From Candidatus Babeliales bacterium (GTDB lineage Bacteria > Babelota > Babeliae > Babelales > RVW-14): a stretch of 37,882 nucleotides of DNA. Every line of letters begins with the position of its first letter. Positions within the stretch are counted from its first letter, which is position 1. The DNA lies in assembly GCA_019746485.1 (NCBI GenBank), contig JAIERW010000034.1, forward strand, positions 1-37,882, read 5' to 3'. The translations under genes and the position numbers were made by a program. Under the pieces are notes generated by a model. It ran no database searches. It saw only the letters and a list, made by a program, of their open reading frames with translations, and had not been told where the DNA came from. Below, piece after piece: positions 1 through 7,223 of the stretch.

Positions 1-79
1 GCGCCTATGGAATACTATATACAAATGGGGGCCTTTTAATCATGTTTTAGTCTCATATGTACTGAACCCAGACAGGCGT

Positions 80-107
80 TTGTGCGTAATTTCAAGTTTG
101 ATATAAT
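80..107 (+). promoter_or_regulatory. Predicted sigma70-type promoter of the first gene
   Basis: TTGTGC at 80-85 and a perfect TATAAT at 102-107 are separated by 16 bp. The start point would lie near 114, about 60 nt before the ATG at 174. Assigned by eye against the consensus. Confidence 0.55.
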
Positions 108-173
108 TGTTATTGGTCTAAAAAACGGGGATACGACAAAATTATATTATTTAGGGTTCACGGGGGACTTGAT

Positions 174-1136
174 ATGAATGTTATGCATCGTTGTGCAATA
201 GCGTTAGCTTTTGTTTTTGTTATAGATAGCGGCAGTCTTTTTGCTGCGGCAAGCCAGAAAGATGAGCAATTTGAACAAGACATTCTGTTGGCAATTGCTG
301 AAAGTTTAAAAGAACAAGTACCAAATGTTGACTCAAGTAGCACAACAAGTTCTGCGCTTGTTGTAGCGCCACAACAGTCTCAATCGGTTGCAACATTGAG
401 TGCCCTTGAGAAATTAGCCAAAGATTCCAACCCTGCCGTTCAAGTGCAAGCTCAAATGTTTGTGGCACTGATGCAAGAAATACGCGGAAACGCCACCCAG
501 CTTTCTAATCAAATGGCAGAATTTCGAGATGAAGCTCATGCTAACCACACATCAACGCAAGAAACACTTGTTGAAATTCGTGATACAGCTATAGATCAAG
601 CAGGTACTTTGGCTGATCAAGCTGAAGTTTTAGAAGAGCAAGCCGGTACGTTGGCGCAGCAAGCTAAAACATTACAAGAACAACTTGAACAACTTATTAC
701 CCAAGGCAGTCAAGTGGGTAAGATTGATGAGCGCGTAGATGCTATTCTGGCCTCGGTTCAAGCACTAGAAAGATCTGGTCGCCAGTTGCGGCTTAAAGCC
801 GCCTTTGCAACAGTTGGCATGAAAGTTCTGGCACCACTTGTTGTGGGGCTTATTTTAAGTCCGTTGCCTGTTTTGGTGACAACGCCCATAGCGTTTCTTG
901 GTGGTTTGTATTTTTCTCGCCAAGATATTATGGAACTTGCTGAAGAAATGCCAGTACTGAATGCTGCAATCAGAACAGCGAACTTTTTTTGGGCTACGGC
1001 ATCTGGCTGGCTACCGACAAGCTCTTCTTCTAGCACGCAAGAGATTGTTGTGCCGGTAGAGTCGCTGGTAAGCACAGAACCGGCAGTGCTACCAGAAGTA
1101 ACTGATTCTCCAAGTTTATTGGACGTTCACGAGTAA
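174..1136 (+). CDS. Secreted or inner-membrane coiled-coil protein, unknown function
   Basis: I do not recognise a family. The N-terminus is a Sec signal peptide (hydrophobic stretch about residues 8-26, likely cleavage near FAAA). Residues about 110-190 form a Gln/Glu/Ala-rich coiled coil with repeated units of the type QAGTLADQAEVLEEQ and QAGTLAQQAKTLQEQ. Residues about 213-248 are strongly hydrophobic with Pro and Gly, giving one or two membrane segments. The tail is Ser/Thr/Val-rich. The start at 174 has GGGGGA a few bases upstream; an in-frame Met at codon 4 is an alternative. It has its own promoter and terminator, so it is probably monocistronic. The coiled coil plus membrane anchor suggests a structural envelope role (inference only). 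Confidence 0.8.
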   Translation: MNVMHRCAIALAFVFVIDSGSLFAAASQKDEQFEQDILLAIAESLKEQVPNVDSSSTTSSALVVAPQQSQSVATLSALEKLAKDSNPAVQVQAQMFVALMQEIRGNATQLSNQMAEFRDEAHANHTSTQETLVEIRDTAIDQAGTLADQAEVLEEQAGTLAQQAKTLQEQLEQLITQGSQVGKIDERVDAILASVQALERSGRQLRLKAAFATVGMKVLAPLVVGLILSPLPVLVTTPIAFLGGLYFSRQDIMELAEEMPVLNAAIRTANFFWATASGWLPTSSSSSTQEIVVPVESLVSTEPAVLPEVTDSPSLLDVHE

Positions 1137-1164
1137 TTGATAACTCATTACACAGAAATTGTTT

Positions 1165-1198
1165 GCGAGGGACTTTTTTTAAGGTCCCTCGCTTTTTT
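1165..1198 (+). terminator. Rho-independent terminator
   Basis: GCGAGGGAC at 1165-1173 pairs perfectly with GTCCCTCGC at 1184-1192, followed by six T (1193-1198). It ends the first transcript 29 nt after its stop codon. Confidence 0.9.
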
Positions 1199-1278
1199 AT
1201 GTCAGTAGCTTTACAATGCACGAGCCTTCGCGTTACACTTTGTTCAATCGAACAGCCTTATAACTATCTCTTTGTGGG

Positions 1279-2550
1279 ATGATTCACATGAAAAATTTAG
1301 CCTCAGTGCTTGCGTATAAATATTTAAGTTTTAACAATAAAGACAAAAATATTTCGTTCATGATCAAAGTTTGTTTTTTGGGTATTTTTATTGGCACCTT
1401 TTCGTTAATGTTAACGCTGATTATTACCAATGGTTTTGAAAAAGTTATTCACGAAAAAATGCAAGGTATTAATGCTCACCTAGTAATGCACGCGCCAAAA
1501 AGTCAGCTCGACTATCAAGGGTTACGCACGGCAATTGAAGCCGAGTTTGGAGATCGGGTTTGTGGCATTAGTGGTAGCAGTACTCGCCAGGCAATTATCG
1601 ATCGCGACAAAGCGCAAAGTGTGATATTTCTCAAGGGCATAGATCAAGACCATGAGCATGAAGTTTCTATTTTGCCAGAAAAAATTACTGCCCCAGCCGA
1701 TGCTGTTGGCTCACTTGCCAAGAAAGATTTGCTGAGCTTATTACTGCAAGACAATAACATTATTATTGGCCATAAAACGGCCGAGCATTATGGCTTGCAC
1801 GTTGGCGACACGTTAACGCTCTTAATTCCAGAACCAGGCGGACGAAGCAAAATATTTTTAAATAAAAAGCAGGTAGTGGTAAGTGGCGTCTTTTCAGTAG
1901 GGCTTGAAGAATATGACAATAACTTGGCATTTACGTCGCTTGATTATTTTAAAACACTTTATGATGATAAAGGGGTTGATAACATTAGTTTAAAAGTGAA
2001 AAAAGAACGTAAATTCTTTTCAGCTTATGACTCTGAAGTTATGGTACAGCAGGCGTTAAAAATGCGGTTTCCGCATTTGGTTATTAATTCATGGAAAGAG
2101 CTCTATCCAGCGCTGGTGGCATCGCTTAAGCTTGAAAAATATGTCATGTTTTTCATTTTGGCGTTGATTACACTTGTTGCGTGCATGAATATGATTTCTT
2201 TGTTATTTATGCAGATTCAGCAAAAGCGGCGCGACATTGCCATTTTCAGGGCAATGGGTATGTCGCGCAAAACTATTCAAAGTATTTTTATTCGGCTTGG
2301 TGTTTTTATAACCTTTTGGTCGGCAGCTCTGGGCCTGGGCCTAGCGGCGGGTGTAGGCTTTTTGCTTGAACGATATCCATTTATTGAGCTGCCGGATGTT
2401 TATTATGTTTCACATTTGCCAGCGCGCATGGATGCCGAAATATTTTTGGTTGTTTTTATTGCAACCATGCTTCTTGGTTTTCTTGCTACATGGTTGCCTG
2501 CACGTCGCTCGCGTCATTTAAATATTGCACAGGTTTTGCGCCAAGAATAA
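1279..2550 (+). CDS. LolC/LolE-type (FtsX/MacB family) ABC transporter permease
   Basis: Inner-membrane permease of the lipoprotein-releasing type, which with the LolD ATPase extracts mature lipoproteins from the inner membrane for delivery to the outer membrane. The FtsX-family architecture is clear: one N-terminal membrane helix (about residues 27-50), a periplasmic domain of about 235 residues, then three C-terminal helices (about 290-315, 335-362, 390-412). The cytoplasmic loop QQKRRDIAIFRAMGMS and the terminal PARRSRHLNIAQVLRQE are typical of the family. Length (423) is close to normal for LolC/E (about 400-415). The ATG at 1288 (codon 4) may be the true start, since GTGGGATGA lies just upstream of it. 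No LolD gene is in the window. A MacB- or FtsX-like role in another exporter cannot be excluded. Lnt in the same window supports a functional lipoprotein pathway. Confidence 0.85.
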   Translation: MIHMKNLASVLAYKYLSFNNKDKNISFMIKVCFLGIFIGTFSLMLTLIITNGFEKVIHEKMQGINAHLVMHAPKSQLDYQGLRTAIEAEFGDRVCGISGSSTRQAIIDRDKAQSVIFLKGIDQDHEHEVSILPEKITAPADAVGSLAKKDLLSLLLQDNNIIIGHKTAEHYGLHVGDTLTLLIPEPGGRSKIFLNKKQVVVSGVFSVGLEEYDNNLAFTSLDYFKTLYDDKGVDNISLKVKKERKFFSAYDSEVMVQQALKMRFPHLVINSWKELYPALVASLKLEKYVMFFILALITLVACMNMISLLFMQIQQKRRDIAIFRAMGMSRKTIQSIFIRLGVFITFWSAALGLGLAAGVGFLLERYPFIELPDVYYVSHLPARMDAEIFLVVFIATMLLGFLATWLPARRSRHLNIAQVLRQE

Positions 2551-2561
2551 GCTTTATTCTT
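2543..2561. repeat. Perfect dyad spanning two convergent stop codons
   Basis: AAGAATAA-GCT-TTATTCTT: two 8-nt arms around a 3-nt spacer. The left arm contains the TAA of the permease (2548-2550) and the right arm contains the stop of the minus-strand gene (2554-2556). It is AT-only and without a separate T tract, so it would be a weak terminator at best. Confidence 0.6.
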
Positions 2562-4134
2562 CAAGGCCTGTCGAGCGTTGCTGTTTTGAAAGCAACATTT
2601 TTAAATAAATTTTTGGCAAGAATTCTTGAAGTACTTTTTTAACTTGTTCACAATCTTCGGGTGCAACTTTGGCCGACGATGGTATTTGATCATTGCTGCC
2701 AATCTTTGATTTATGCTTTTTGGTAAGGTCTACATCAGCATCGAGTGCGTGGAGTGGCAGCTTCCAATAATGGCCCAAGAAGGTTGTATAAATTTTACCA
2801 TCGTGATAAGAAAGTAAAAATACAACGCGCATGGTGGCATCGTACTCCTTGCCGCGCACGGTTATTGTTTTTGATGGTACATATTCTTCAACTAAAAAAT
2901 CGCGATTTCTATCTTGAGCCCAGTAGTTATATGATTTGTCTGGGTTGGTGGCCACGCTGGCAGTATTTTTTAAAATCATTCTGAGTGTTGTATCTAAATC
3001 ATGTTTATCAACAATCAAAACACCCCAGCCATTTGCGGCACTTAACGGTTTTAAAACAACGGTATTAGTTTTCAGGTCGTTAATAATGGTTTGTGCTAAA
3101 TCTTTGGTATAAATTTTTGGGTAAGCTTTCCAGCGTGGTTTGTATGCTTTAAGCCGATCGTCGTTAAAAAGAAGGCTGGTTGTGTATTTGTTATTAACAT
3201 ACGCAGATGTCACGCTGTCTAAAATAATAAAATCAGGATAATTTTTTTTAAAATCTTGTAACAGACCTTTTGAGGTGTAGTGGTGGCGTAAAACAATAAT
3301 GCCTTTGCATTCGGCAAGTGCTTGAGGTTGAGAGCTGGTTGGTAGTGCAGCAAGTTTTTGAAAGAGAGGATCTCTTTTGAGTTCGGTTAAAGAATCGGCA
3401 AATTGGCCGCCAATTTCAATAAATTTTTTACCGCCAATGGTTGCTTGTGTCCAGAGCGAATCGGGCTTGCGGCCTACGTACCAAACGGGAAGGCCAAGTT
3501 GTGAAAAATAATGCCACATTGATTCCCAAATTTTACCTTTGCCATAGAGTGTTTCGTGCCCTTTGAAATATGAGCGCGGTCCTTCGCCAAGTTCTAATAT
3601 TTTTACGTTGCCATCTTTGTCAAATTTTAAATCTGAGATTACAAATGAGATATCAATGGGAAGGTGGTGTAGCCGTGTTTCAACGTCATTGACAAGCAAT
3701 GCCTGGATCTCTTTGTCATTGAGTTTGAGTGCATGCTCGCGCGGGGTCTTGTGTTGATTGTCTTGAATATTGGGGTCGGCGCCTAGCAGCAACAAATGCT
3801 CAATGGTTTGGGCATTGCCTTGCCGTATGGCGTGGTGCAGGGGTGTTTTTCCTAAGCAATCTTGCATATTAACGTTTTCGCCGTTGACGACTAGTGTGGT
3901 AAGTGTTTCAAGGTCGCCAGCGCTGGCAGCGCCACAGAGTGTGTTGAGTTGTGCCGGTTGTGAGCTTGTGCGATATTTTGGTTTGTGAATAATGTGGTCT
4001 TGCATTATGAGTTGTTGTTTTAAAAGTGCTTTTTCTTTCAAGATCTGTCGCTTTTGTTTGGACGTTACGTTGGCTGAAATAGTGGTTAACAATAAGGAAA
4101 ATACAAGCAGGAGGTTGGCACGTTTTTGTTTCAT
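2554..4134 (-). CDS. Secreted ankyrin protein with C-terminal ATP-grasp-like domain
   Basis: Start set at the ATG at 4134: it gives a canonical signal peptide (MKQKRANLLLVFSLLLTTISA) and is preceded by AAGAGA. An upstream in-frame ATG (4242) would run through the terminator of the neighbouring gene. From this start (526 aa): about three ankyrin repeats at 64-150 (GKTPLHHAIRQGNAQTIEHL is the clearest), then a domain of about 350 residues resembling ATP-grasp ligases. It has a Lys-Pro strand (VVLKPLSAANGWGV, K362), an acidic strand FLVEEYVPS (416-418) and GKEYDATMR (428-436). The last two resemble the metal/nucleotide strands of tubulin-tyrosine-ligase-like enzymes (Q/E-x-Y-I then G-x-K-F-D-x-R). 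The C-terminal domain is paralogous to that of the next gene upstream (4286-6631). An exported ATP-dependent ligase would have to work where ATP is present, for instance in a host cell (inference). Confidence 0.75.
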   Translation of the reverse strand: MKQKRANLLLVFSLLLTTISANVTSKQKRQILKEKALLKQQLIMQDHIIHKPKYRTSSQPAQLNTLCGAASAGDLETLTTLVVNGENVNMQDCLGKTPLHHAIRQGNAQTIEHLLLLGADPNIQDNQHKTPREHALKLNDKEIQALLVNDVETRLHHLPIDISFVISDLKFDKDGNVKILELGEGPRSYFKGHETLYGKGKIWESMWHYFSQLGLPVWYVGRKPDSLWTQATIGGKKFIEIGGQFADSLTELKRDPLFQKLAALPTSSQPQALAECKGIIVLRHHYTSKGLLQDFKKNYPDFIILDSVTSAYVNNKYTTSLLFNDDRLKAYKPRWKAYPKIYTKDLAQTIINDLKTNTVVLKPLSAANGWGVLIVDKHDLDTTLRMILKNTASVATNPDKSYNYWAQDRNRDFLVEEYVPSKTITVRGKEYDATMRVVFLLSYHDGKIYTTFLGHYWKLPLHALDADVDLTKKHKSKIGSNDQIPSSAKVAPEDCEQVKKVLQEFLPKIYLKMLLSKQQRSTGLEE

Positions 4135-4230
4135 GATCGTCTCTTTTTTTTCTTCATTACACTGATTACGCAGCTGTGATGATGGTACAAAACAACCGGC
4201 AATAAAGTCAAATGAGGGTTTAAAAAGAGA

Positions 4231-4262
4231 ACGGGCTCTCATGAATAATCACAAGAGCCCGT
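4231..4262 (-). terminator. Rho-independent terminator of the 4286-6631 gene
   Basis: ACGGGCTCT (4231-4239) pairs perfectly with AGAGCCCGT (4254-4262). On the minus strand it is followed by TCTCTTTTTA, a slightly interrupted T tract. It lies 23 nt past the stop of the upstream gene. Confidence 0.75.
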
Positions 4263-4285
4263 AGCGTAGCGTTGCTTATTAATAG

Positions 4286-6631
4286 TTAGTTAGTGTTTGT
4301 TGGTGCTGCATTTCTCAATAATGTTACTGGCTTGACTGGCAGCGATTTATTGTTTTGTAAAGTCTTTGTTGTTTTCATCATTTTAAAATACAGTCGAGGC
4401 AAAGCTTTTTGGAGTGCTAACTTTGCATTGTTAAGATCAGTACTGCTAATTGCCGCACTACTTGTGCCACTTGAACTTATTTTTGAAATATGTTTCTCAT
4501 TTAAAGAGCCATCGCCAACCAGTGGTTTTGCGGGGAGCTTCCAGTAGCCATCTAAGAATGTTAAGTGAATCTTTTTGTTATCGTAGTGCATGGTAAAGAC
4601 CATGCGCATGGTTGGGTCGTATAAATCACCTTTTATGTCAATTGGTTGCGACGATTCGTATTCTTCAACAATAAAGCTCTTGTTTTTGTCGCGTGCCCAA
4701 TATTTTTCAATGTCATTAAGTGGTGTTTCTGATTTAGTTTTTTTGCTGATTTGTGGAACTGTTAAAATGCTCTTAAGATGTGTATCTAGATCTTTTTGGT
4801 GTGTGACAACAATGCCTTCGCCTTTGAATGCATTGAGTGGCTTTATAACCATCATTGAACAGCCAAATTCGTTAATGATTGTTTGTGCTAAATCTTTTTT
4901 GTATTGTTTTGGATATGCTTTGCATTGTGGGCGATAGTCAGACAATTGCTTGGTATCAAATAAAGTACTGGTTAAGTATTTATTATTAACGTGTCTGCCG
5001 GTTGCACTATCTAGTACCAAGAGATGTGGGTATTGTTTTTTGAACGCATTTGCCACCTCGTCGCCGGCGTTCATGTGTCTGAATACTACAATACCTTCAT
5101 ATGAGCTGATATTGTGTTCTTCTGTTATTTCTTTTGGTGCGGGGAACTTAGCATGACGTACCAGGTCTTTAATGCTGGTAACGGCGATACCGCCAATACT
5201 GTTGAATTTTTTGAAGGCGATTTCATTTTGTGCGCTCTTTTCTTTGAGTGCAGGCCCAACGTACCACACTTGTTTGTTAAATTGTGAGGTATAGTGCCAG
5301 AACATTTCCCATATTTTGCCATCGCCAAACAGTTTGTCGTAGCCGGCAAAGCGCGAGCGTGGGCCTTCGCCAAATTCTAAAATTTTCATTTTGTTTTTGC
5401 TATATTTTGCGTCGAGTATTAAGAACGAAATGTCTGCGGCAAGTTGTGGCGTAGGAGCTTTTGCGACTGCTTGTTGTGCTGGCTCTGTTTGTTGGCTTGC
5501 GCGTTGAATAGTTGCTTTTTCGGTAGGTTGTTCTACTGTTTGTTCTTTTTCAACTGTTTGCATGCTTGGCGTTGCTACTTCTTGAATAGCGTTATCAAGT
5601 GCGTGTTGCAACAGCGTATCAACTTGATCTTGTACGTTTGTGTTAGCAGGTAAGCTTGTTATTTTGCTTGCTTTATCGGTTTGGACAATTTTTATAGCAG
5701 CGTCAATAATGTCTTGCGACGATGTTGTTTGCATATCAAGTGTTGCTGGTGCCGGCAGGTTGGCAAGTTTTTCTTTATCCAAAATAAATTCGAAGGGTAA
5801 AAAGCCTTTATCTTGGAGATAGCGGGGCAGCCACGGTGTTGGATTCTTTTGAAAGTCATTGAAGAAATCGTAAAATGATCGTGTGCCGTCAATCAAGTCA
5901 CGTTGAATATCTTGTTGTTCTTGGGCAAAATTTAAGGTGGTATTTTTATTGAGTTGAAGAATAAGAAGTCTTACCAAAGACTTTCTAATCTTCTTCATGG
6001 CGGTAATGCCTTCGTCGTACTTGGCAATTTTTTCGGTTACTTGGTTAATACTTGCAGAGTTGAGGAGCGTATCTAGAACCGTGTTTTCAGCCATAACTGG
6101 CTGGTTATTAGCTTGCTCCAGAATGATTGGCGTGCTGATGCTTGGTGGTGTTTGAACGACCGGTTCAATGACTTGTTGTGCTGGTACCAATTCAAGAGCT
6201 TGTTCAATTTCTGTTGTTGCCGCGGTATTTATTGCTGGCGTTGTTGCCATGCCAAGTTCTTGTTCAAGGGCTGGCGTTTGTTCTGGGGCTATGCTTTCAG
6301 GTGCGCTTTCTAATGAACTTGTTGGTTCTTGCAGTGGTGTTGGCAGGGTGTCTAGTTCTTGTTCAAGTTCCTGTGCGGCATTTTCTGGTGAGTTTGGTGC
6401 AGCTTCTGGTGTTGCTGAGGTTTTTTTGCCCAGCAGTGCGCTTGGTATATACTTTTGAAGAATCTTCTTTTTGTTCAAGCTGTTTGTACTGCCTGAGGAA
6501 AGATAAACCGACTTAGTTACTTTTTGATTGGTGTTCATGCACGCTGACAACGAGTCAGAAGCCAATGCTTTACCAGACATGAGGTTGGCAAGCAGGGTGG
6601 CCGCGAGTGCACAATACTTTGCAATATTCAT
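4286..6631 (-). CDS. Secreted protein with low-complexity stalk and C-terminal ATP-grasp-like domain
   Basis: Start placed at the ATG at 6631: AAGGGAG ends six bases before it, whereas the ATG at 6637 abuts that Shine-Dalgarno directly. The signal peptide is NIAKYCALAATLLANLMSG then KALAS. About residues 70-190 are rich in Glu, Pro, Gln, Ala and Thr; 190-300 is helical; another Gln/Thr/Ala-rich linker precedes the C-terminal domain (about 410-760). That domain matches the 2554-4134 protein along its length: ILEFGEGPRSRF, LVLDSATGRHVNNKYLTS, VIKPLNAFKGEGIVV (Lys near 597), FIVEEYESS (near 656), YDPTMRMVF (near 674) and FLDGYWKLP. The family is best described as ATP-grasp-like; substrate unknown. 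The two genes are tandem paralogues with the same C-terminal domain but different N-terminal modules (ankyrin or stalk), as in modular effectors. Confidence 0.75.
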   Translation of the reverse strand: MNIAKYCALAATLLANLMSGKALASDSLSACMNTNQKVTKSVYLSSGSTNSLNKKKILQKYIPSALLGKKTSATPEAAPNSPENAAQELEQELDTLPTPLQEPTSSLESAPESIAPEQTPALEQELGMATTPAINTAATTEIEQALELVPAQQVIEPVVQTPPSISTPIILEQANNQPVMAENTVLDTLLNSASINQVTEKIAKYDEGITAMKKIRKSLVRLLILQLNKNTTLNFAQEQQDIQRDLIDGTRSFYDFFNDFQKNPTPWLPRYLQDKGFLPFEFILDKEKLANLPAPATLDMQTTSSQDIIDAAIKIVQTDKASKITSLPANTNVQDQVDTLLQHALDNAIQEVATPSMQTVEKEQTVEQPTEKATIQRASQQTEPAQQAVAKAPTPQLAADISFLILDAKYSKNKMKILEFGEGPRSRFAGYDKLFGDGKIWEMFWHYTSQFNKQVWYVGPALKEKSAQNEIAFKKFNSIGGIAVTSIKDLVRHAKFPAPKEITEEHNISSYEGIVVFRHMNAGDEVANAFKKQYPHLLVLDSATGRHVNNKYLTSTLFDTKQLSDYRPQCKAYPKQYKKDLAQTIINEFGCSMMVIKPLNAFKGEGIVVTHQKDLDTHLKSILTVPQISKKTKSETPLNDIEKYWARDKNKSFIVEEYESSQPIDIKGDLYDPTMRMVFTMHYDNKKIHLTFLDGYWKLPAKPLVGDGSLNEKHISKISSSGTSSAAISSTDLNNAKLALQKALPRLYFKMMKTTKTLQNNKSLPVKPVTLLRNAAPTNTN

Positions 6632-6661
6632 TCTCATCTCCCTTGCGAAAATTAGGCAAAA

Positions 6662-6689
6662 ATTATCTCAACCCATTTTTTTGTTACAA
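6662..6689 (-). promoter_or_regulatory. Predicted promoter of the 4286-6631 gene
   Basis: On the minus strand TTGTAA (6689-6684) and GATAAT (6667-6662) are separated by 16 bp. The start would be near 6655, giving a leader of about 25 nt. Confidence 0.5.
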
Positions 6690-6827
6690 TCTATCGTAAT
6701 ATTAATTTTATAATAGTAAAAATAATTGCTAGATCTCAATCATATTATAAAAAAGAGCATAGAATGCCAATTTCTACTAGATAGTTGTTTTGTGTACAGG
6801 GTAGAGTTGGAGGAGAAGTAAAAGATT

Positions 6828-6884
6828 ATGTCTGATAATTTAACATATCCCCTCGATACATTCTACTTTGCCAAAGCTTCGTAG
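6828..6884 (+). other. 18-codon micro-ORF upstream of ileS
   Basis: ATG at 6828 with GGAGGAG 12 bases upstream; ends at TAG where the hairpin repeat begins. The peptide (MSDNLTYPLDTFYFAKAS) has no recognised motif and no Ile codon, so it is not an evident leader peptide for ileS attenuation. It may be a truncated gene remnant next to the repeat insertion. Confidence 0.3.
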
Positions 6885-6975
6885 GACACTCCCGACTACG
6901 CCCTGCGTGGCTACGACGGGCAGTCGGGAAGGACTTTTAGTCCTGAGCTTGTCGAAGGATGTAGGACGAGCAGGG
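6871..6975. repeat. GC-rich REP-like intergenic element
   Basis: A block with markedly higher G+C than its surroundings. TCCCGACT (6890-6897) pairs with AGTCGGGA (6922-6929), continued after a 2-nt bulge by GCCC (6900-6903) with GGGC (6918-6921). A small hairpin AGGAC/GTCCT (6930-6944) follows, then TCCTGAGCTTGTCGAAGGA (6941-6959). The complement of that last string resembles a dispersed repeat seen in many unrelated bacterial genomes (from general knowledge, not searched). Confidence 0.55.
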
Positions 6976-7014
6976 CGCTTAAGCTGCTTTTGTGGGCGCG
7001 AGATGAGAGTTTTT

Positions 7015-7078
7015 AGCAATGATAGGGCTGCTTACGAATTTGAGGTATGGGCACGACGTAAGCAGCCCTATCATTGCT
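7015..7078. repeat. Perfect 22-bp inverted repeat with 20-nt loop
   Basis: The 22 bases at 7015-7036 (starting AGCAATGATAGG, ending GCTTACG) are the exact reverse complement of 7057-7078. No T tract follows on either strand, so it is not a standard terminator. It could be an RNA hairpin upstream of ileS, a protein-binding dyad, or the relic of a small mobile element. Confidence 0.85.
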
Positions 7079-7223
7079 GTGGGGGGTATGGGCCGTGGGC
7101 CCTCATGAAATGGCACGATCTGGTCGCTTTCTTTGGCAAAGCTGTTATACTGGCAACAAGAATTCAACGTGGGAATTCGACGAGAGAAATATTTCTGGTA
7201 TCTGGAATAAATGAGGAACTCTT

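Larger units (their letters stand above)
6638..7223. other. Gene-free divergent intergenic region (586 nt)
   Basis: It separates the minus-strand ATP-grasp-like gene from ileS and must hold both promoters. It contains the minus-strand promoter at 6662-6689, an 18-codon micro-ORF at 6828-6884 with GGAGGAG 12 nt upstream, a GC-rich hairpin repeat (6871-6975), a 22-bp perfect inverted repeat (7015-7078), and TATACT at 7146-7151 as a possible ileS -10 without a convincing -35. A 12-bp palindrome, AGAAATATTTCT, lies at 7185-7196 in the ileS leader. An open frame at 6868-7227 runs through the repeats and shows no protein-like character. Confidence 0.7.

Noticed and set aside
4134-4242. N-terminal extension of the ankyrin/ATP-grasp-like gene to the ATG at 4242
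   Set aside because: It would precede the signal peptide and overlap the upstream terminator; the ATG at 4134 has a better ribosome-binding site.
7111-7130. TGGCACG as a sigma54 promoter before ileS
   Set aside because: The required GC doublet at the proper spacing (TTGC-like -12) is missing.
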